The notes under the pieces: model-generated
What the model was told of the DNA's origin: nothing
What the model saw: only the letters and a program-made list of their open reading frames with translations
The model's database searches: none
Shown: one piece after another, positions 7,555-15,844 of the stretch
Layout: every line of letters begins with the position of its first letter
Numbering within the stretch: position 1 is the stretch's first letter
Made by a program: the position numbers and the translations under genes
Origin: Desulfolinea sp964487745
Lineage (GTDB): Bacteria; Chloroflexota; Anaerolineae; Anaerolineales; Villigracilaceae
Reading direction: 5' to 3'
Length of the DNA: 64,000 bases
Assembly: GCA_964487745.1 (NCBI GenBank)
Contig: CAZASG010000001.1
Location: forward strand, 1 to 64,000

Positions 7555-7902
7555 CTACTCGGTTCTGGTATGAAAGCTCCTGCCGCCCATCAAGTGCAGA
7601 TGGATGTGATAGACCACCTGCCCACCATCAGGACCGGTATTGATCGTCAAGCGATAACCGCTCTCGTCAACCCCTTCCTCTTTGGCAAGTTTTTGTGCAA
7701 CCAGATGCATATATCCCAGCAGAGATTCGTCTTCAGCCGACGCTTCATTCATGGAAGGAATATGTTTGGTCGGCACGATCAAGATATGGGTCGGTGCAGC
7801 GGGCTGAATATCCCGGAAAGCGATCACGCGTTCATCTTCGAAGAGAATATCTCCGGGAATTTCTTTGGCAATGATCTTACAAAAAATGCACTCTGCTGAC
7901 AT
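7555..7902 (-). CDS. HIT family hydrolase
   Basis: A 115-residue histidine-triad protein. The N-terminal CIFCKI motif carries the usual Cys pair, and the C-terminal HIHLHLMGGR is the His-x-His-x-His nucleotide-binding and catalytic loop. Branch members (HINT/PKCI) hydrolyse nucleoside phosphoramidates and AMP-linked compounds. ATG 7902 follows AAGGAGAG and gives the normal family length; upstream in-frame codons are not used. It lies 31 nt downstream of a deacetylase-like lipoprotein gene on the same strand. Confidence 0.93.
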   Translation of the reverse strand: MSAECIFCKIIAKEIPGDILFEDERVIAFRDIQPAAPTHILIVPTKHIPSMNEASAEDESLLGYMHLVAQKLAKEEGVDESGYRLTINTGPDGGQVVYHIHLHLMGGRSFHTRTE

Positions 7903-7933
7903 ATTGATCTCTCCTTTTGAAATCTTGTTCTGA

Positions 7934-9118
7934 TTACGGAACGAGCTCAGGGATCGCCCCATAGGTCGGCGCGCAAAGAATATCGTAATATTCCAATTCA
8001 ATTGCCTTGTTTTGTTCCGCGTAAGCTGCGGCTTCCTTGCCCATCACACGTACTGTGTCGATATGCCCACCAGCAACAGTATCCGTATAACGGGGCAGGG
8101 TCATCAATGGGTCGCCTGCGCCTCCTTCGGGAATGAAATAAGGGCGCTGCTCATCTTTGATATCCGTTTGCGGAATCCAATTGAACATGACCGGTCCACG
8201 TGGGTTGGTCGTGAAGCCCAAACGATAACCGAATTCACGCGCTGTCTGGACGGGGCGAACGCCAAATCCACCACCGGGCCAGATGATGGCAATGGGCGTA
8301 TTCCCATAATGTTGCTGAATTCCCATAATGGAGCCTTGAAGCTCGCTTACTAGATATTCATCAGAAGAATCATCGCTCATGGGTATATTGTGGATCACAC
8401 CATGTGCCTGATAATCCACCCAACCTTCGGCTGCCAGGGCAGCGTTCTCATCCCAAACTTGCTGCAAGGTATCAGGATGGCTGATAAAACCATTGGTCAC
8501 TGTCCAACCATATTTGTCATAAAAGGGGCGAAAATGCTTGTTAAAATATTGCCCATAATGACGGTCGTCAGAGATTAAAAGAACCGAACGCGAAGGAATT
8601 TTTGCATTGCTCTCGAGAAAATTCGCAAGCTGCTCTGTATTAATTGCCTCAAAACCCTGGCTGTGCAGACTCTCAAAAAGCTGGTAGAGGTCGTTTGCAT
8701 TGATCTGATAAGACTTATCAACCGTACCACTTGTGATTCCGTGGATCATGACCACCATCACCACTGTGCCCGGAGTACTGTTATTCGGATCCCATTTGGC
8801 CTTGAGATACTCGCAGGTGTCCGGAATATATGTTCTTGGGGTATCCAAGGCATTCAAAACAGGCGACTGATAGATCCCCGGCAATGCAGGCGGGGTTCGG
8901 ACTGCAGTCGCTGTCGGAACGGGGGTATCGGTCGGCAAAGGCGTTGGCGGGACAGCAGCAGCCGTCTGCGTATATTCTGCCTGGATGGTCGCAAGTGCTT
9001 CGGCAGCGATCTGCGCCGCGTCCACGGTGGGCTCGGGCGGTGTTGAAGGTTGGCAAGCTGCCAATAGACCACCGAGCAAGCCCAAAAGGAGTATGAAACG
9101 AATTTTTCTAAAAATCAT
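7934..9118 (-). CDS. Polysaccharide-deacetylase-like lipoprotein
   Basis: A 394-residue surface lipoprotein. The lipobox LAAC ends the signal peptide (Cys about 22). A Pro/Thr-rich linker (about 45-80) leads to a NodB-type CE4 domain. The catalytic Asp pair appears in LLISDDRHYG, the metal histidines in YQAHGVIHN, and the conserved proline/glycine loop in IIWPGGGFG. This matches the family's TFDD, HxxxH and RPPxG-like motifs, somewhat divergent. It probably removes acetyl groups from a cell-envelope glycan. It is upstream of the HIT gene and 5 nt downstream of a P1 peptidase gene. Confidence 0.85.
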   Translation of the reverse strand: MIFRKIRFILLLGLLGGLLAACQPSTPPEPTVDAAQIAAEALATIQAEYTQTAAAVPPTPLPTDTPVPTATAVRTPPALPGIYQSPVLNALDTPRTYIPDTCEYLKAKWDPNNSTPGTVVMVVMIHGITSGTVDKSYQINANDLYQLFESLHSQGFEAINTEQLANFLESNAKIPSRSVLLISDDRHYGQYFNKHFRPFYDKYGWTVTNGFISHPDTLQQVWDENAALAAEGWVDYQAHGVIHNIPMSDDSSDEYLVSELQGSIMGIQQHYGNTPIAIIWPGGGFGVRPVQTAREFGYRLGFTTNPRGPVMFNWIPQTDIKDEQRPYFIPEGGAGDPLMTLPRYTDTVAGGHIDTVRVMGKEAAAYAEQNKAIELEYYDILCAPTYGAIPELVP

Positions 9119-9123
9119 AATTG

Positions 9124-10122
9124 CTATTCTACTTGATGATCTCCCAAACTAGGCAAGTCACCCACTGAAGTCGCTGACCGCGTCCCACGCAAGATCGCCT
9201 CTGCCAGCACTTCAGCGGAAAAAGTACCCACAGTCGAGACATCCGCTTTTTTACTACCCGTCGAAAGAGCGAAGATCGTGTCGCCATCAAGCATGGTATG
9301 CGCCGGGCGGATGGTGCGTGCCAGCCCGTCCTGCGCCATCTGGGCAACACGTCCGGCTTCGGCTTTGGTCAGTTTGGCGTTTGTCGCGACAACACCGATG
9401 ACCGTATTGGCGCGCGTAGCAAGTTTCATTACAGTGCGACCGGGAAGTCCCTGCATGACTTTGAGCGTATCTGCAAATTGACCTTCCCCGCCGAACTTGA
9501 CGGGACCAACCTGCGCGGATCGCACACCGGCCAAAATTGCTCCCGTTTGTGGACTGATGACATCCCCAAAAGCATTTACCGCTACAATCGCCCCGACAAT
9601 AATCCCGCCCCCGATCTCCATGCTGGCTGTGCCCAGCCCGGCTTTCATAGCGTTTTGCATGCCCAGAATTTTACCCACGCTAGCGCCCATCCCTGCGCCG
9701 ACGTTGCCGATCTGCACATTATCAGACATAGCAACCTGGGCTGCCTCGTAGCCCATATCTGCATCGGGGCGCACATCCGGGCTGCCAAGAGCGAGATCAT
9801 ACAAAACCGCTGCTGGAACAATGGGCACACGTGCGGCGCCTGTCTCGAATCCAATCTTTTGCTCTTCGAGATAGCGCATTACGCCTGTAGCAGCATCCAG
9901 CCCAAAAGCCGAGCCACCTGATAGCAGAACAGCGTGTATCGTCGAAACAAGGTTGAAGGGGCTGAGCAAGTCGGTTTCACGAGTGCCCGGCGCACCGCCG
10001 CGCTGATCCACTCCTGCAACAGCGCCTTTCCGTGCCAAGATGACGGTGCAACCCGTTAAGGCATCTTCATCCTGTGCATGCCCAACTTCGATGCCGGGAA
10101 CATCGGTAATGCTATTCTTCAT
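9124..10122 (-). CDS. P1 family (DmpA/S58-like) peptidase
   Basis: A 332-residue protein of the P1/DmpA self-processing hydrolase family. Family features are the N-terminal TDVPGIEVGHAQ, the TGCTVILARKGAVAGVDQRGGAPGTRETDLL block (about residues 23-52), and the LSGGSAFGLDAATGVMRYLEE block. These enzymes are made as a precursor cut internally, exposing an N-terminal Ser or Thr nucleophile. A plausible cleavage site is the Gly-Thr in KAGLGTAS (about residue 167), which needs alignment. Substrates include N-terminal amino acid amides and beta-peptides. It follows a 59-residue gene by 4 nt. Confidence 0.88.
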   Translation of the reverse strand: MKNSITDVPGIEVGHAQDEDALTGCTVILARKGAVAGVDQRGGAPGTRETDLLSPFNLVSTIHAVLLSGGSAFGLDAATGVMRYLEEQKIGFETGAARVPIVPAAVLYDLALGSPDVRPDADMGYEAAQVAMSDNVQIGNVGAGMGASVGKILGMQNAMKAGLGTASMEIGGGIIVGAIVAVNAFGDVISPQTGAILAGVRSAQVGPVKFGGEGQFADTLKVMQGLPGRTVMKLATRANTVIGVVATNAKLTKAEAGRVAQMAQDGLARTIRPAHTMLDGDTIFALSTGSKKADVSTVGTFSAEVLAEAILRGTRSATSVGDLPSLGDHQVE

Positions 10123-10126
10123 CGGT

Positions 10127-10306
10127 TTATTTCAGGCTGCGCAAAAGCTCAGACAATTCCTGCCATTCTTCTTCAAAGAAGTGCAAGGTGAGATTTCCCA
10201 ATTCAATATGATAAGTGGTTTCACCGTCAGGTTCTTCAGCTTTCCAGATCATGTAGTTGTTCGTTTCTGCCAATGTTGTCGTCTTGGGTTCGTTCTTTTC
10301 AGTCAT
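10127..10306 (-). CDS. Small acidic protein (59 aa)
   Basis: A short gene beginning MTEKNEPKTT and ending LSELLRSLK. ATG 10306 has a good AGGAGAT ribosome binding site, and the stop is 4 nt before the P1 peptidase start, so the two form an operon. The sequence is acidic, with a predicted beta hairpin (TTYHIELGNLTLHF) and a C-terminal helix, and no signal peptide. Function is unknown. Spacing, codon quality and a clean frame support a real gene. Confidence 0.75.
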   Translation of the reverse strand: MTEKNEPKTTTLAETNNYMIWKAEEPDGETTYHIELGNLTLHFFEEEWQELSELLRSLK

Positions 10307-10361
10307 TTTGATCTCCTATCATTTTATGGGCATAAGCCCGCAAATATCTTACTCTAATTTA

Positions 10362-10401
10362 TAAAAAAGAAAAGCCCCCGCAGAGGATTCTCTGCGGGGG
10401 C
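10362..10401 (-). terminator. Terminator after FHA gene
   Basis: A 12-bp stem GCCCCCGCAGAG/CTCTGCGGGGGC (10374-10401) with loop GATT. On the reverse strand it is followed by TTTTCTTTTTTAT. Confidence 0.93.
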
Positions 10402-10414
10402 AAATGATGGTGGA

Positions 10415-11014
10415 TTAGCACCCCGAGATAAAGGGGAAGAAAGTACACCAACGATGTGTGGCATCGACCCACCAGAAGAAGCCGCCGCAGGCACAGATAA
10501 AGACAAGTGCCCCGATACCAAGCGTAACAGGAAGCGCAGTACGTTTACCCGTTGCAGAGCTTGCGGGTGGCGGCGGTGTGACCGGCGCAGGCCCCGCGGG
10601 GACTTGCCCAGCATAAGCCTGAGGAGGTTCGGCGGGAGGTGCCGCGGGCTGCTGCCGAGGTGCAGCGGCAGGCTGTTGTGAAGATGAGACCACGGTTGCA
10701 TCTGGATCGAAGCTGAGTGCTTCGAACATAAATACGATGTCTTCACCAAACGAGATCATCTCGCCAGGCTTCAGGACATGTGGGCCGGAGATGCGATTGC
10801 CATTCACCGAGGTGCCATTTGTAGAGCCAGTATCTTCGAGAACGATCTTGCCACCTTGTGCAGTCATGCGAGCATGATGTCGCGAAACTTCGGCGTCGTT
10901 GATCGAGATCGTATTACTGGAATCTCGTCCGATCGTAGTTTGTGCATCGTCGAGGGTATATGTTGCACCAGGGTTGGGGCCTGTGCGCATCACTAGTTGA
11001 TAACGAACACTCAT
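10415..11014 (-). CDS. FHA domain membrane protein
   Basis: A 199-residue protein. The N-terminal FHA domain (about residues 5-100) carries the phosphothreonine-binding residues in TIGRDSSN, EVSRHHA and GSTNGTSVNG. A Pro/Ala/Gln-rich linker follows (about 110-155), then one transmembrane helix (about 163-185, PVTLGIGALVFICACGGFFW) and a short Cys-containing tail. FHA domains dock proteins phosphorylated by Ser/Thr kinases, so this is likely a membrane-attached signalling adaptor. No kinase gene is adjacent. It is a single-gene unit with its own terminator. Confidence 0.92.
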   Translation of the reverse strand: MSVRYQLVMRTGPNPGATYTLDDAQTTIGRDSSNTISINDAEVSRHHARMTAQGGKIVLEDTGSTNGTSVNGNRISGPHVLKPGEMISFGEDIVFMFEALSFDPDATVVSSSQQPAAAPRQQPAAPPAEPPQAYAGQVPAGPAPVTPPPPASSATGKRTALPVTLGIGALVFICACGGFFWWVDATHRWCTFFPFISGC

Positions 11015-11103
11015 AAGTTCCTCCTCATGATAATGATAAGTCCAATAATTAGTTGTAGTGTACCGACTTCAAATCAAAAAGTCAATTCAACCAATACGCC
11101 TAT

Positions 11104-12501
11104 TTAGGGTGAAAAAACACGCTGATATAAGCCAGAACGTAATAAGTTTTGCGGGTCACAGCGTTCTTTCAGCTGACGGAATTTTTTGATTGTGGGATCA
11201 CCGAGAAAGGCACGCGCTGTTTCAGGCAGAGTTTCGCCATTTTTGGCGAAATAAAAACGTCCACCTGCTTCAAGAACGATCTTATCAAAATCCTGCACCA
11301 TTACTGCCAGTTTTGCACGGTTGCCATTAGTGATCTTGAAATCAAAAGCCAATGAAAAACCATCCACGGCATGGGAGAAAAGGAATTTATCCGGGCGGTG
11401 ACGTTTGGTGACGCCCAGATAGGTCGGCAGCCCGCGTTTTTGGGAGAGAATAAGCATCTCTGTCCAAGCGTCAAGGGCGGTTTCCTTCGGGAGAAAGGAT
11501 TGGTATTGGATCAACCCGTGCTTGCCATAAGATTTTTCCCAATCGGGGACATAATCGAGCAAAAAGTGAAAAGCCGCGTGGGGTTGGCGATAGCTTTTGT
11601 CGCGCCCGACGATATATTTGGCAGTATTCACACCCCAAACGCCAAGGTTATTCATCGCGGGGCTCATGAAATAATGCAAAATGGATTTAGGAACAAGCCC
11701 GAAGAATTTATCAGGCAGCGTTTGATACTCAACGTTCAGGGTTTTCTCCGTCTCGGGATCATCACCTTCTGCAAGGTAGTTAGCAGCGTGCATTTGACCA
11801 CGTCCGAGGGCGTTGCCGTGTGAGGTCCCGTCCAGCCAGCCGACGATATAATCGTTTTCCGGCGCTCCATTGTGAAGGGCATCGAGCTGGGCTTCAAGGT
11901 TGGGGACATTCCATTCACGCACATTCACCAAACCGGAGTAAATGCGTTTCATCTTCATCGTGACAGATGTAAAAATCCCTAACATCCCCATACCACTGAT
12001 CATGGCATAAAAAAGATCGGCGTTTTCTTCAGGAGAGCAGGTCACTTCTTCGCCATTTGGCAAAAGGGCGGTGAACTCGAGGATATTTTCCCCAATGGTG
12101 CCCATTTTGAAGTTGTTTTTACCGTGGATATTCATCCCCAAGCACCCACCAAGAGTGGTTTTCATCGTCCCGGAGACGACGGGGGGCCACCAACCATCGG
12201 GAAGGATGTGATGCCAGAGAGATTCCAGCGTTAGTCCGGGTTCGGCGCGGAGGATGCCTTTCTCCGCATCCCACGTCAAAACGCGCGTGAGCAAGCTCAG
12301 GTCGAGGACGATCCCGCCGCCGTTGAGAGCGGCATCGTTATAACTACGTCCAGCACCGCGTGGCGCAATGGTTAGCCCTGTATTACGGGCGAATTCAAAA
12401 ATCTCTGCAATTTCTTCTACAGACTTTGGTTGAAGGTGGTAGACCTCTGCGTCCAATGAATGGCTGAAGTTGCCAAGATGTGAAAGGGAGTATATTGTCA
12501 T
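11104..12501 (-). CDS. FAD-binding oxidoreductase, DprE1-like
   Basis: A 465-residue flavoprotein with an N-terminal FAD_binding_4 (PCMH-type) domain: IAPRGAGRSYNDAALNGGGIVLDL near residues 44-65 is the FAD pyrophosphate loop. A C-terminal ALO-type domain includes GLIQYQSFLP. The closest family I recognise is DprE1, which with DprE2 epimerises decaprenylphosphoryl-ribose to -arabinose; the SDR gene directly upstream strengthens that reading. The substrate here is unproven, and related oxidases act on other sugars. It starts 3 nt after the SDR stop, so the two are one operon. Confidence 0.85.
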   Translation of the reverse strand: MTIYSLSHLGNFSHSLDAEVYHLQPKSVEEIAEIFEFARNTGLTIAPRGAGRSYNDAALNGGGIVLDLSLLTRVLTWDAEKGILRAEPGLTLESLWHHILPDGWWPPVVSGTMKTTLGGCLGMNIHGKNNFKMGTIGENILEFTALLPNGEEVTCSPEENADLFYAMISGMGMLGIFTSVTMKMKRIYSGLVNVREWNVPNLEAQLDALHNGAPENDYIVGWLDGTSHGNALGRGQMHAANYLAEGDDPETEKTLNVEYQTLPDKFFGLVPKSILHYFMSPAMNNLGVWGVNTAKYIVGRDKSYRQPHAAFHFLLDYVPDWEKSYGKHGLIQYQSFLPKETALDAWTEMLILSQKRGLPTYLGVTKRHRPDKFLFSHAVDGFSLAFDFKITNGNRAKLAVMVQDFDKIVLEAGGRFYFAKNGETLPETARAFLGDPTIKKFRQLKERCDPQNLLRSGLYQRVFSP

Positions 12502-12504
12502 TTT

Positions 12505-13293
12505 TTAAAAAGTCAGTTTTCGGAAGATAAAGGAGGGGATGTTGCGAATGATCAACATAATCCAACGCCAACGACCTGATGTATAAAGTTCCTGCTTACG
12601 TTTACGCATGGCAGTGGCAATGTCTTTGGCTGCCTGCTCCGCAGGGATCGGAAAAAGAACACCCTTGGCATCTTTGATCATATCTGTCTCGACAGGACCA
12701 GGTTTCACAGTCAGCACGTTCACGCCATAGCGTGTCAGGCGATTGCGCAGCGCTTCAAGATAACAAGTCAGGGCTGCTTTGGAGGCATTGTAGGACGGGT
12801 TGCCCACGCGTCCGCGCTCCCCGGCAACGGACGAAACGCCAACGATCTGTCCGCTTTGCAGGCTTTGGAAAACCTCTGCAACGGGATTGAGCCACGCCAG
12901 AGCGCCAATATAATTTACATCGGTGGTCTGGCGGTCTTTCTCAAAATCGTATTTCTTTAAACCAACCATATGCGAGACGCCGGTATTATAAATAAACGTA
13001 TCCAAACCGCCCAAATCCGCCATAACTTGACGGAAAAGCTCCGGGATGGATTCATATTCCGTTACATCGTGGACGTAATAGAGCGCGCGGGTCTCACCGT
13101 GCTTCAAATTGATCTCGTTTGTGAGTATTTCGAGCATTTCTGCGCGTCTCGCCAAAAGAGCGACAAAATAACCTTCGTCCGCTAGTTGGCGCGCCAAGGC
13201 TGCGCCGATGCCACTGGAGGCACCGACCAGGATCGCGCGTTTTTTTGGGGCTAATGGCGTTTCTGCCGGCAGTGTTTTTTCAGTATTTGTCAT
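12505..13293 (-). CDS. SDR family oxidoreductase, DprE2-like
   Basis: A 262-residue short-chain dehydrogenase. The nucleotide-binding motif GASSGIGAALARQL is near residue 23, NTG near 105, and the catalytic Ser-Tyr-Lys set appears as SSVAGERGRVGNPSYNASKAAL. A hydrophobic C-terminus (WIMLIIRNIPSFIFRKL) could attach it to the membrane, as expected for an enzyme using a lipid-linked sugar. ATG 13293 is preceded by TTTGGAG; a TTG at 13305 is in frame but overlaps that site. It is first in an operon with the DprE1-like gene. Confidence 0.85.
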   Translation of the reverse strand: MTNTEKTLPAETPLAPKKRAILVGASSGIGAALARQLADEGYFVALLARRAEMLEILTNEINLKHGETRALYYVHDVTEYESIPELFRQVMADLGGLDTFIYNTGVSHMVGLKKYDFEKDRQTTDVNYIGALAWLNPVAEVFQSLQSGQIVGVSSVAGERGRVGNPSYNASKAALTCYLEALRNRLTRYGVNVLTVKPGPVETDMIKDAKGVLFPIPAEQAAKDIATAMRKRKQELYTSGRWRWIMLIIRNIPSFIFRKLTF

Positions 13294-13480
13294 TATTTTC
13301 TCCAAAGGAAAAATATCACAAGCATTCTAACATAAGAGCGAAACTTCGTTTATTTTGATATAATATGACCCATCACCAAAGAAGACATTACGGGTATATT
13401 TTAGGTGTAAATTGGGAGGAAGGTACGATTGTTAATAAAGGGTATTTTATAGTATCTTATTTCTCAATCATGATTCCAAG

Positions 13481-13508
13481 TTGTTTTCTAAAAAACACAT
13501 TGTAAAAT
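13481..13508 (+). promoter_or_regulatory. Candidate promoter of the GAF-GGDEF gene
   Basis: TTGTTT (13481-13486), a 16-nt spacer and TAAAAT (13503-13508), about 80 nt upstream of the start. The -35 match is partial. The 280-nt gap 13306-13586 otherwise holds no supported gene. Confidence 0.45.
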
Positions 13509-13586
13509 AGAGTCGGATTTTTATTCCAATCTTTCATTACCATAAGTGGGATAAAGCTTTAGAAAGCAATTCATTAGAGTATATAA

Positions 13587-14825
13587 ATGATAGCTATTCA
13601 AACTGACATAACCAGAATCATCAAAGAGACTCTGAGGGAGCGTGGCGTTGAAGCTGCTGATCAGGAATTAATTCTCAACCTCTTTGATTCCACTTTAGCT
13701 ATTTTTGAACAAGGCTCTAATTTTTCCCCTGAGAAAATAGAAGAAATCGCTGAAAATCTTTCCGCGAACTTGTTAGACCAACATCATTTATTGACAATTT
13801 TACGTCAACAAACTGCCGAGCTTGACGCGCTTAAGAAGCTAAGCATTCACCTTTCTTCAAGCTTGGATCTAAACACGATCCTAAGAGCAGTGGTCAGCGA
13901 TGCTGTAGAGCTACATCAGGATACGCGCACTGCTCATATTTTTTTATACAACAAAAGCGAAGATCAACTTCTTTTTGGTGCCGCTCTGGACGAAACAGGT
14001 TTCAAAACAAAAAGCTACTCCCCTCCCCGCAAAGATGGATTAACTTACCGCGTAGCACACGGGGGACAACGTATCGTTGTTCCAAATATGCAAAACCATC
14101 CTATTTATGAAAACGCTCCAAAAGAGTGGACGGGGTCTATTGTTGGTATCCCCTTGAAGATCGAAGAGCAAGTTGTTGGGGTCATGAGTATTTCGCGTAT
14201 GAATACGGGGGAGTTTGCGGAAGCTTCCTTACGTCTCTTGGAGCTTCTTGCCAATCAGGCTGCAGTCGCGATCTCTAACGCCAGGCTCCATGCTCAGGTC
14301 AGCCAACAAGCTAAAAGCGATACGATGACGGGATTACCCAATCGTCGTGCGCTGGATGAACGTCTGGAGACCGAGATCAATACAGCACATCGTACAGGCT
14401 ATCCCTTTGTCGCGGTTATGATGGACCTGGATGGCTTCAAAGCGGTAAATGATAATTACGGACACCCGGTTGGAGATCAGGTCTTGAGAACGGTTTTCAA
14501 TTATCTCAACACAGGCGTTCGTTCAAGTGACTTTCTTGCGCGTTATGGGGGCGATGAATTAACCTTGATACTCACTCAAAGCGATATAGCGGCCGCAAAG
14601 CTCGTTACTGATAAATTGACCGAGAAATTAAATAATTTCACCTTTACACTGCCCGATGGAAAAAAACTTAAAGTGGGGATGTCCGGCGGGATCGCGCTCT
14701 ACCCCGTTCATGGGAGAACACCCTCAGAGCTTTTACGTGCAGCCGACCAAGCACTATATCGCGCAAAAAAATACCAGCGAGGCAACTTTGCCATCGCGAC
14801 ACCACCGACCGGACGATTAGCATAA
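13587..14825 (+). CDS. GAF-domain diguanylate cyclase (GGDEL variant)
   Basis: A 412-residue soluble signalling protein. A helical N-terminus (1-85) is followed by a GAF domain (about 90-245; SSSLDLNTILRAVV, GSIVGIPLKIEEQVVGVMS) and a C-terminal GGDEF domain (about 250-405). The active-site loop reads RYGGDELTL rather than GGDEF, a tolerated substitution in some active cyclases. The product-inhibition motif RxxD (RSSD) lies at the right distance upstream, and metal-binding DLDGFKAVND is intact. It probably makes cyclic di-GMP in response to a GAF-bound ligand. The ribosome binding site is weak. Confidence 0.9.
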   Translation: MIAIQTDITRIIKETLRERGVEAADQELILNLFDSTLAIFEQGSNFSPEKIEEIAENLSANLLDQHHLLTILRQQTAELDALKKLSIHLSSSLDLNTILRAVVSDAVELHQDTRTAHIFLYNKSEDQLLFGAALDETGFKTKSYSPPRKDGLTYRVAHGGQRIVVPNMQNHPIYENAPKEWTGSIVGIPLKIEEQVVGVMSISRMNTGEFAEASLRLLELLANQAAVAISNARLHAQVSQQAKSDTMTGLPNRRALDERLETEINTAHRTGYPFVAVMMDLDGFKAVNDNYGHPVGDQVLRTVFNYLNTGVRSSDFLARYGGDELTLILTQSDIAAAKLVTDKLTEKLNNFTFTLPDGKKLKVGMSGGIALYPVHGRTPSELLRAADQALYRAKKYQRGNFAIATPPTGRLA

Positions 14826-14832
14826 TCACGAT

Positions 14833-14864
14833 AAAACAGAGACGTTTCCGTCTCTGTTTTTGAT
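14833..14864 (+). terminator. Terminator after GGDEF gene
   Basis: A 12-bp stem AAAACAGAGACG/CGTCTCTGTTTT with loop TTTC, followed by T. Confidence 0.9.
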
Positions 14865-14909
14865 TCTGGGGGTTATAATTTGAAACTCGTTATCATAAGG
14901 AGCAAAAAA

Positions 14910-15839
14910 ATGCCCCCCAAAGCAAAACTGATCTTGAACCCGATGGCAGACATGGGACAAGCCTGGAACGTCGCCCGTGATCTGCGCCCGATCGTTATGG
15001 AATATGGCAACGCTGACTGGAGCGGCACGGTTTATCCCAGCCATGCCACGGAGCTGGCAAAACAGGCTGGGGAAGAGGGATATGATCTCGTCGTGGCGTT
15101 GGGGGGAGATGGTACGGTACATGAAGTTGTCAATGGACTGATGCAGGTGGAAGCGGAGAAACGACCCGCGATGGGCGTTGTCCCGATCGGTTCAGGAAAC
15201 GATTTTGCTTATGCGAATCACATCCCGACGAGCGCCAATCAGGCAATGGCATTGGCGCTGAATGGCGAGGCAACCCCCATCGACCTGGGCTTGATGACCG
15301 ATGAAAACGGTCGTCAGGAATATATTGACAATACTTTAGGCGCGGGCTTCAACGCCGTCGTCACCATCCGTTCGCATCGCTTGCCCGTCGTGCGCGGCTT
15401 CATGATGTACCTGACAGCCGTTATCCAGACCATTATCCTTAATTTTGATCCTGCCCATCTTCACCTGGAAACAGATCAAAAGAAATGGGACCAGGAAACC
15501 CTCATGCTCGTTCTCGCCAACGGCCCACGTGAAGGCGGCGGTTTTTATGTTGCGCCCCATGCCCGCCCTGATGACAAAATCATGAATTACACCATCGTCG
15601 ATAAAGTCTCGCGTCCGATGATGTTTCGTCTTTTACCTGAATTCCTGAAAGGCTCCCAGGAACGCTTCAAGCAGGTCGAGATGGGAGAATTCAAAAAGAT
15701 CAGCCTGACTTCCAATAAGCCGCTTTATATCCATATTGACGGCGAAGTCTACACAAGTTTCGGTTCCAATTTGCGCGGCATTTCGGTCGAGATCGTCCCC
15801 GACGCACTCAAGGTTGTGCGTGGCACTCCCACAAAATAA
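14910..15839 (+). CDS. Diacylglycerol/lipid kinase family protein
   Basis: A 309-residue DagK-type lipid kinase. The N-terminal catalytic domain has ILNPMAD near residue 8 and the nucleotide-binding GGDGTVHEVVNGL near 67-79, then PIGSGNDFA near 97. The C-terminal beta domain ends with IDGEV, typical of YegS/DgkB-like enzymes, which phosphorylate diacylglycerol or related lipids at the membrane. ATG 14910 follows AAGGAG; an in-frame TTG at 14880 is rejected. TATAAT at 14874-14879 is the likely -10 element. The next gene starts 5 nt after its stop. Confidence 0.9.
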   Translation: MPPKAKLILNPMADMGQAWNVARDLRPIVMEYGNADWSGTVYPSHATELAKQAGEEGYDLVVALGGDGTVHEVVNGLMQVEAEKRPAMGVVPIGSGNDFAYANHIPTSANQAMALALNGEATPIDLGLMTDENGRQEYIDNTLGAGFNAVVTIRSHRLPVVRGFMMYLTAVIQTIILNFDPAHLHLETDQKKWDQETLMLVLANGPREGGGFYVAPHARPDDKIMNYTIVDKVSRPMMFRLLPEFLKGSQERFKQVEMGEFKKISLTSNKPLYIHIDGEVYTSFGSNLRGISVEIVPDALKVVRGTPTK

Positions 15840-15844
15840 GAAAA

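Noticed and set aside
13365..13505. A 46-codon open frame upstream of the GGDEF gene
   Set aside because: It starts directly after a TATAAT-like string, has no ribosome binding site and no recognisable sequence, and it overlaps the likely promoter of the next gene.
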